A stretch of DNA of 64,000 bases, taken from positions 3,596,001-3,660,000 of the forward strand of contig NZ_CP010310.2 of assembly GCF_000815105.2 (NCBI RefSeq), in the 5' to 3' direction. Position numbers and translations under genes: made by a program. Positions 45,401 through 54,400 of this stretch are shown piece after piece (position 1 is the first letter of the stretch; each line of letters starts with the position of its first letter). The notes under the pieces are model-generated. The model did no database searches. It was given only the letters and a program-made list of their open reading frames with translations, and was not told where the DNA came from. This DNA comes from Pandoraea pulmonicola. GTDB taxonomy: Bacteria > Pseudomonadota > Gammaproteobacteria > Burkholderiales > Burkholderiaceae.

Positions 45401-48400
45401 CCACCGTCCACGCCACCCAGCGCACCTGCCGCGATTCGCGTCGCACCGCGCAGGTTCGTGAAGGCGCCATAGAGCGAAAGACTCGCGTTGCGCCACGACG
45501 TCGATTCGTCGATGACGTTGTTGGTCGGCGCCAGGCCACGCACCTCACGCACGGGATTGAGTCCGCCGCCAATCCGGATGTCAAGATCACCGCCACCGGT
45601 CAGTACGATTTGCGATCCATCCGCCGACACGCGTCCGGTGCTGGCCACCGCGACGTTGATGCCCTGGCTGCGAGCGAAGACCTTGGTCGCCTCGGAATTG
45701 CCCAGCCCCATGCGGGACTCGAGCATCCCGGCATTGCCGCCGGCCTCGACCACGACGTTGCCGCCCCCGAGCGTCCCCAACCCGGTGAAGCCGACCAGAT
45801 AGGGCAGGGTCGAGAAGGCGTTGTAGCCTTCCGTCGGGCCCGCAGTGTACGAACCGAAGTTGATCCACCAGGCGCCCGGCACGCCCCCGTCCGCGATCGC
45901 CGAGCCGGACCCCTGACGCCAAAGCCAGTTGCCCACGTTCGACATGTCGGCGGCATCGCGCGGTGCGCCAAAGCTCGTCGGACGCCGGTGGCCCGTGCCT
46001 TCCGCGACAATGTCGCCACGGATTTCGCCACCGGCGCGCACGAACAGGTTGCCGCCATGCTCCGGATACCAGGCGGAATAGAGACTGCTTGCACCGCCGT
46101 CGACATACTTTTCGAACGTTCCACCGTCCGGGCCGAGCACGCTGGCGCCCTTCACCTTGCCGCGAGCAAGGTTGTAGGCGCCCGTCACGTCGCGCGATTG
46201 CGTACCCGCCGTGTAAACACCGAACGGCGAATTCATCGTGAAGTTACCCGCCGCGAGCACGTCGAGATCGCCGGTGCCGGTGCGCAGCACGCTGAATAGG
46301 GTTTCACGCACCGGCAACACGTTGATCGCGTACTTCGGTGGCTCGCCCGGTGACACGATACGGAATACGTCGAAACCATCGTTGTACTGATCGATGTCCG
46401 AATCGACGAGTAGATACCAATCCTGGATTTCCTGTGGCGTCAGTATCTCTCCCGGAATACCGCCGTACATCTCCGCATCGTTCCCCCATTGAATCACGCC
46501 CAACGAACCGGTACCCGGAATCCTGAAGCGTTCCTCGCCCATCCCGTAGTGCGTATCCGAGAGCACCAGATGACCATGGGTCCCATCCGGACGCAGTGCG
46601 CGCGGGTCGGCCGCCGCCGTGTCCGCACCAGCGACGAGCCGCAGCGACCACGACGCCGATCCCGGGGCCAGCATCGGCGCGAGCGCCAGCACGCTGCCCT
46701 GCACACCGTCGGCATCCGCCGGGCGCAGGTTGATCATCTTCGCGGCGCCCGGCAACTTCACATCCGTCTCGGCCGGAATGATCGCGCCTTTGCGCAACGC
46801 AACGTTGCTCGCAAGCACCAGGCTCACCGGCATGACCGCGCCTGCAGGCCACGTCATCGCGGCAACCCGCGCGGAGGACGGGAGGATGACGCCCACATCG
46901 AGCTGTGTCCCGCTGCGCAGCGTGACGGCCGACGGCAACACCGCGCCCGCGGCATGGACGACGTTGCCCGAAGCGTCGCGCACCGCGCCGCCAAGCACGG
47001 TGCCGGCCGGCAACGTGAGGTCGCCCGCAAGTGACACGCGCGCCGGCAGACGCAGCCCGGCCGGCAGCGTCGTCGCCTGCACCGGCACGTCGTAATTGAG
47101 GTTGCGTTCCGCCGGGAACGCCGTGCCGCTCGCCAGTGTGACGAGTCCACCGACCGGCACGACGGCGTCGCCGCCCCAACCGGCCACGCCGCTCGTGAGC
47201 ACCCACCCCTTGTTGTCGGAGCCCGGCGTGAGTCTGGTGGTGTCGAATCCGTCGCTCAGGCTACCGAACACATTCAGGTTGCCGCCGGCGCGAATCGTCA
47301 ACGCACCGGCTTCCCCGCTGCCGTACACGCCGGTCTTCTGCGTATGCGGATTGAGACTCGCATAGCGATAGCGCGACATGTCGATATCGCCGTCGAGGTG
47401 GATGTCGCCGTCCGGCGTCCTGCTGACGATCTCGACGCCCGGCCGCAGGTGGAACGCATCCGCATGGCGACGCAGGCCGGCGAGTCGCGCAAGCAGCGCG
47501 CCGTTCGCGAGCGCATTCGTCATGAACGTCTCGTTCTGCGTATGCAGCGTATCGAGATAGGCTTGATTGACGACCTGATACGGCCGTCCATCGACTGCCG
47601 CATCCGTACCCATCGGGGCATTCGGATCGCGGTGCATGCCATTGACGTTGATGGCGCGAGCCCCCTGGATCACGACATTCCCACCCGCGTCGATGGCAAT
47701 GTCGTTGCCCATCGCACCGCCAAGGCGCTTCGCGCTGATCTCCACCGTGCCGACGTTGAGCGGCACGCCGCTTGTGTCGTTCGTGCCGCCACGCACATCC
47801 AGACGCGCCCCGTCGGCCAGCACCACGCGCCCCTCGTTGCCGTTGATCTCGATGACGGCACGGTTCGCTGCTTCGATGATCTGCCCGTAGCTGTCCCGGC
47901 GCGCCACCTTACCGTGCGCATCGAGCACGGCGTTGCCGCCCACGAGTACGCCATCGCGCGCCGACAGCCGAATGGAACCCGTCTGGTCGCCGCTGGCATC
48001 CACGCGACCCTGCACGTCCAGACGTCCGCCATCCACCGACAGCGCGATCTCGCGCGCCTTGAGCTCGTCGCCGACAACGAGGTCGCCCTGTTTGATCTGG
48101 AAGCTGCGACTGCCGAAGACGCCACCCTCGGTCAAGCGGGCGTTGAGGCCGGCGAAATCGTCGACGCGTTGCGCACGCAAGTCGAAACCGCCTGCCGCGA
48201 ACGGCACGAGCGTGCCGCCCGCATCGTACTTGCCGCTGGCGCTGCCAAGCAGCTTGCCCAGCAGCGTGACGTTGCCGCCCGAGGCGCCCAGCGCTGCCAC
48301 GGAGAACTTGCCTGCACGATTCTCCACCGCCGACAGGTCGATACGCGACCCTCCCGCCTGACGCACATTGCCGTTGGCGCTCGAGAGGATGACGTCGCCG

Positions 48401-51400
48401 CCCCAGCTGTACTTGCTCACGTCGAAGAACACGAGCTTGCGGCCGGCCAGATCCAGTTGCGCGTTCTCGCCGAGCGCAACATTGCCCTGCGCCGCCACGC
48501 TCAGTCGTCCGCTCGGCAGCACGACGCTGGTATCGACGCTTGCGGCGCCGCCAGCCTTCAGGCTGACATCAGCGCCGAGCGCGCCCGTGAGATCGGCATT
48601 GCTCAACACCGGCTTCGCATGCGCGCCGGCGTTGTTCACGACGAGGTTGCCGCCCGCCGCATAGCGGCTCACGGAGCCGGCCGCGCCCGTGAGCAACGGC
48701 GTGTCGATGACGATATCGCCGCCGCTGTAGTCGTAATCCTGCTTCTGCGCGTTCCAACCGTCCTGCGATCGATAGACGGACAGACTGCCCTTGCGGTTGG
48801 CGCTCACGCGCTCGCTGGCGTTGAACTTCACGGTGGAGAAGCCCAGCGCCAGACGATTCATGTCATGACTGCCATCCGGTTGCGTGCCCGGCCCGTAGCC
48901 GAACACGATCTCCTTCGCGTCGACGACAAACTGCCCGCTGCCAGTGCCCGCCCCGCCTGCCGCGACGCTCCCCGCCATGTATTTCGAGCCCGTCCACACG
49001 AGGCGATCGGTACGGATGCGCGCCAGCGCGTCGCTCGCGCCGTAGCCGAAGATCGCGGGCGAGCCGAGGACGAGCGTATCGATGCTCGACTTGCCGGTCG
49101 CCGCGTCGATGGTCGACAGTTCGACCGAATCGAAGAAGTTGATCGAATCGCGCGCGATGAGCGACAGACTCTCGAGCGCGGGCGCGCCGTAGGTCGTGTC
49201 GCCACGCATCAGACGACTGAGCACCGACTGGTTGAGCGTCAGCCCGTCGGCGAGACGCCCCGCGGCCGCCAGGGCGTCGAGCGACGCCTGGTTGCCGGCG
49301 TTCACCCGGCCAACGGCAAGCGACAACTGGCGCGTACCGTAGCGCACGGCGTCGGTGATCGTGAATCGCTTGTCGGTGGCGATCGCGATGCTGCCGTCGG
49401 AGAGCAGCAGCGTCTCGCCCGAGCACGCGGCGCCCGGCGCGCATACGCCGAGTTCAATGGCGCCGGCCCCCTCCAACGCCCCACCCGCCGTCGGCGCCAG
49501 CATGGCCATCCGTCCATTGGAGACGGCGAGCACACTCTTCATACCGGGCACGAAGACATAGCCGAGGGAGGAGTCCCACATCGGCATGCCGTAGCCGAGC
49601 GTATTGATGCCGCTGCCTTGTTCAATCCGAATACCGCCCGTGGGCGACGACGTCGAGATGAACACTTCGCTTGCCTTGAGCATCGCGCCACCGCGCAACA
49701 CCACATTGGCGAGCGAACCCCGGAATCCGGCCTGGAGGCCGCCGATCAGGGAGCCCTTCGCGTCGACGCTGACCTCCGGCAAACCGCCAATCCCCATGCG
49801 ATCGGCGCCGATGGCATTCAGATCGGCCGCGTTGAGCGACACGAGACTTGTGTCGCCCACGGTCGGCATGGCAAGCGGCCCGAGGATTTCCAGTCGGTTG
49901 CCGCCTGCCGCGATCGACAGGCTGCTGCCATATCCGCCCTTTGCCGCGGCCCCCGCCAATCGGCCCTCGAAGCGCAATGCCGGCACATCGCCGTCCTTGC
50001 CGACCTTGCCGACATCTTTGTCCGACAGGAATTTCAAATCGAGGCGCTTGGCGTCCGCTTCGATAAGCGAGCGCGGCACGCCGTCACGCGACGCCCTCGC
50101 GCGAGCGAAGTCCGCGTAGCTCAATTCGTTGTATTGCGAGTACGTGCGCAGCACGTCGGCCGAGGTGAGCACGGCCTGCGTGGGCGCCGCGTTGCGAATA
50201 CCCGTGTTGCTCACGCTCAGCGTGACCGGTGTCGTCAGCGAGCCGTTGCGCATCGCGACCGGGCCGAGTGCGGCGTCGACGCTCGCCTGCGTCTGCAACT
50301 CGACACGATAGGCGCCCGGCAGCAACGCGAACGTCGACGGCAGCAATGTATAAGTGCCCCGCGGCAGGCCGGGAACGCCCGCGCCGATGGTGATCTGCTG
50401 ACCGAGGAGCGGCGTGCCGGCCCCCACCTCCCCGAGCACCGGCGCGTAGGCTGGCTGCGCTCCCGGAATGATGGCGTAGACAGGGTTGGTCGACAGGCTT
50501 GGCAAGCGGAAACTCGCCTTGCCGCCTGCTTGCACGACTTGCATGAGCGGCGACATGCGCGCATCGATGGAACCGCCTCGTCCGGCCAGGAAGGCTGCAC
50601 CACGAATCTCGCCGCCGCCAGACAGATCGATGAGAGCGCCCTTGTCCACGCCAACCGAATGGGCGTTGACGATCACCGACGGCCCGCCGCCCGCCCACGA
50701 GGTCGTCACGTCGTTGCCCGCGTACATGTAGCTCAGGCCGTCAAGCGATCCGCCGTAGGGCATCACCAGCCCATTGGCACTGACCGAAGTCACGCTGCCC
50801 GGCAGTAGATGGAGCACGCCGACGGACTCGGCGTCCATGAAGCCGCCGATCGTGATCGTCCCCATCGGCGCGCGCACCACGCCGCCCTGGCGAATCGTGG
50901 GCGCCGCGAGCATGAGGCTGCCGAACAGGGAGTACGGCTGCATGGGCAGCGCGTCGCCCGTGCGCTCGATGGTAAGTACGCGGTTCGGATCGAGCCGGGT
51001 GTAGCCACTCGGCGAGATGTACTGCCCCACCACGAATTTGCCGCTCGCCGCCGCGCCCGGATAGATCTGCGCCGCCGCCAGCGTGAGGTCGCCGGGCACG
51101 TAGAGTTCCTGTCGACCGAGCAGACGCATGTCGCCCGTGCTGCGAAGCGCGACATCGCCGAACGCCGCACGCTCCACCTTGACCGGTGTGCCGCTGTTCG
51201 TCTCGATGGTGCCCGCGGTGCCGAACTGCAGAATGCCCGTCAGATCGATGAGCGATGCGTCGACCTCGAATCGGGTGTCCGGCGCCCGCACGGCAACGCC
51301 GAGGACGCCCGCCCCCTGCCCCGGGTTCTTCGAACCGTTCACCGGGTTGGGGAGGATGAAGTTGTCGTCCTGGCCACCACCGGCCGAGGCCAGCTGTACA

Positions 51401-54400
51401 TAAGGGGCGGACAGCCTGACCCGCGTCGTTGCCGGCGCTCCCTTCGCCAGGCCCAACGAACTCGCGGCCACGCGCAGGCTCTGGCCCATCGACAGGGTCA
51501 CGTCCCCCTCGAAGTCGAGCATGCCGTTGGCCGTCAGCGAGAGATTGTCGAAGCCTCCGGCCTTGATCCGGTCCACGCCGATACGCGCGCGCCCCAGCAC
51601 GAGCCCGCCGCTGCCGGCCTCGCCCAATCGTCCCGGCGCCAACGCGCCCGACAGTTCGCTCGGCCCCTGCGTCTGTGCCAGGATCATCTCGCGCGCCACA
51701 CGCACCGCATCGTCGACGTTGGCCCCCTTGAGCGAAGTACGGTCGACGCGACCGTAGATCGGCGTATCCAGCGCCACGTTCAGCACGCCGCCCGCCGCCC
51801 CCGCGCCGCCCGCTGCCGCCCTCATGTCGCCGTCGAGATATAGGCCCCGCCCCGAGGCGAAGGAAATCACACCACCGTTGCTCGCGATATGCGTACGCCC
51901 CTGCCCCGGCACATCGATATCGGCCGCCGTGCCCGAGGCATCGAGCGTCGCTCCCGGACGCACCACCACGAAGGCATCGGCGCCGACCATCTTCGTGGCG
52001 CCCGGCACATACTTGGCGCCGATCTCGATCGTGCCGCCGCCCGCAACCTTGCCCGTGAGCGCGCCGGACGCCGACTGCGCCACGAACGGGCGCGCCGCCA
52101 CATCGAACACGGCGTGCTCGCCGATCCACATGGACGTCGGCGTGAGCCGACCTTCCGGCAGATTCGCGGCATCGGTCAGGAACTCGCCCGCGAGCACGCT
52201 GATCGTGCCCGACGCGGCGCGCAGCCCGCCGAGAAGCGTCATTTGACGATTGCCGGCCAGCGTGATGCTGCGGCCGGCGTCCACGGAGATCTGTGTCCCA
52301 CTTCCAAGGCTCAGATCTCCCCGCCGGTAGGGGGAGCCCGCCGACAGCGCAATATCGGCGCCGCCGCGCTGCGACACGGTGCCCCTCACCGGATCGCCTT
52401 GCCACTCGGGCGGCAACCAGACGGTCAGCACGCGCGCCGGATCCGTACCGCTCACCGCATCGCGTGCAGCTTGCAGGTCCACATTGAGCACCGGCATCGT
52501 GACGTCGAGTCGTGTGTTATCGGCCACCACGGCGCCCAACTGCCCCTTCACGTCGTAACGCGAGAAGCCCGTGGAGAAGAGGCCGGCACCCAGCGACGTC
52601 GGCGATGCGACGCGCACGGCGTCGCCCAACGACAGTCCCGCCGGTATCGTCGCGCCCTTGGCAAGGCGAACGTCGACCGACAACGGTTGCCCTGCCTTGG
52701 CAACGATGTCGTACGCCGCAATCGCGAGACCGTTGGGGAACGCGTCGACGGGCACGACGTAACCGCCGGCAATCATCCCTTCGGAACGGACAATCTTGCT
52801 TCCGGTCGGCACGGTCGCCCCCGTGTCGAACGGGTTGCCGGCCTGGTCATAGACCCGGTAGTTCGTGCCGTTCGCCCCCGCGGGCACCGTCCACGGCGCC
52901 GACAGTTCGCCCGGCGCCGAGGTGCTGAAAAGCGGTTGCGTCCTGATGACCTCGCCGGCACGCGCCGTCGTCACGGTCTGAACGAAGTCGGCCGACATGA
53001 GGGTGCCGGCCTTGATCACGTAATCCTGCAGCAATGTGAGCGCCACCGGCGAGGTTGCGCCCGCGGCAAGCCAACCGTCCTGAGAGAGTCCCGGCGCGCC
53101 GATGATCACGCCGTTGCCCGTGTCGAGCTTGAGCGTACCGCCGCCGTTCACGCCGTAGGCGCGCAGGTCGCCGTCGACGTGCAACGCGCCCACGCCTTTG
53201 CCGCTCGTGTTGTACTGGTTCGCGAGCAGCGACACGCTGCCGCCCTTGCCGCCGCGCACCGTGCCGTTGGAGAGCAGGGCCGCGCCCGACGAGGCGTCGA
53301 TCGCGCTGCCTTTCGACAGGACCACATCGCCCGTGCTCGATAGCACGACCGTGCCCCCGTCGACATACGGCAGGCCGCGAATGCCTGCCTCACCATCGTC
53401 GGCGCGGCGCCACAATCCTCGCACGTCGAGCGTCGCACCGTTGGTCAGGTTCACGGACTGCTCGCCCGCGCCCCGTGCGATATCGAGCACCGGCAGATCC
53501 TGCCAGGCGTTGTCGCCCTGGTTCGTATTCACGCGACGCAGCATATTGCCGGCGGCAATCGAACCGCCGCGCGCCGTCACGTTCGCGCCGATGCTCACGC
53601 GAGTGGCATGCAAACCGACATCGCCGCCGTCCGCCACCCGCAGATCGCCCGTGACGTTCACGTCCTGGGTGGCCAGCAGCTTCACGCCGCCGAAATGTTG
53701 CCGGTTGAGCCAGCCGGCGTCCACGGTGATCTTGCCGGCGCGCGCCGCATCCAGAGGCGTGCCCAGCGCGATGGCGGCGGCCAGCGCCTGTACGTTGCCG
53801 ATGTCGATCGAGCGCACCACGGCGTTCGGGCTGTCGCGCAACGAGAGCGTGGCGTCGTCGTAGTAAGGCGTAAGCGTGCCGACGATCAACTGCCCCGCAC
53901 GTGCGGCGGCCAGTTGCGATTGCAGGTAGCCGTCGTACAGGCCCCTGTCGGCGGCCTGGATCTGACGCGGGCCCTGATAGACCGTCGTGTCCACGTCGCC
54001 TTCGAGGACGGCCGACTGCCCCGAGACGATCAAACGCCCGGCGTCGCGCCCCACGGTGTAGCCATTCTCCAGTCGCTGTCCCGGCGCGATGAACGGCGTG
54101 GCAAAGGCCTCGGTCGTGTTCTTGCCCCAACGCGCGTGCGTCGCTTCGAAGCCGCGATACACGCCACGGTAGCGCAGATCGCCCGGCGCGTTATCGGCGC
54201 GATAGAGCTGCCCGTCATCGGCGCGCAGCCAGCTTTGCCTGATCATGCCGGTCCGCACGTCGAGCGTGCCGCCCGCCAGATTGACGAGCGAACCCGCGCG
54301 GGTGACCACCTCGCCACCGCCAAGCTGGACCGTGCCGCCCTGCGCCGCCCATTCGCCAATGCCGTGCTGCGCGGTGTTGAGATAGCCGCTCACTTCGAGC

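Noticed and set aside
47344..50808. Plus-strand open frame of 1,154 codons
   Set aside because: Antisense to the exoprotein gene, with skewed Arg/His/Ala composition and no domain.
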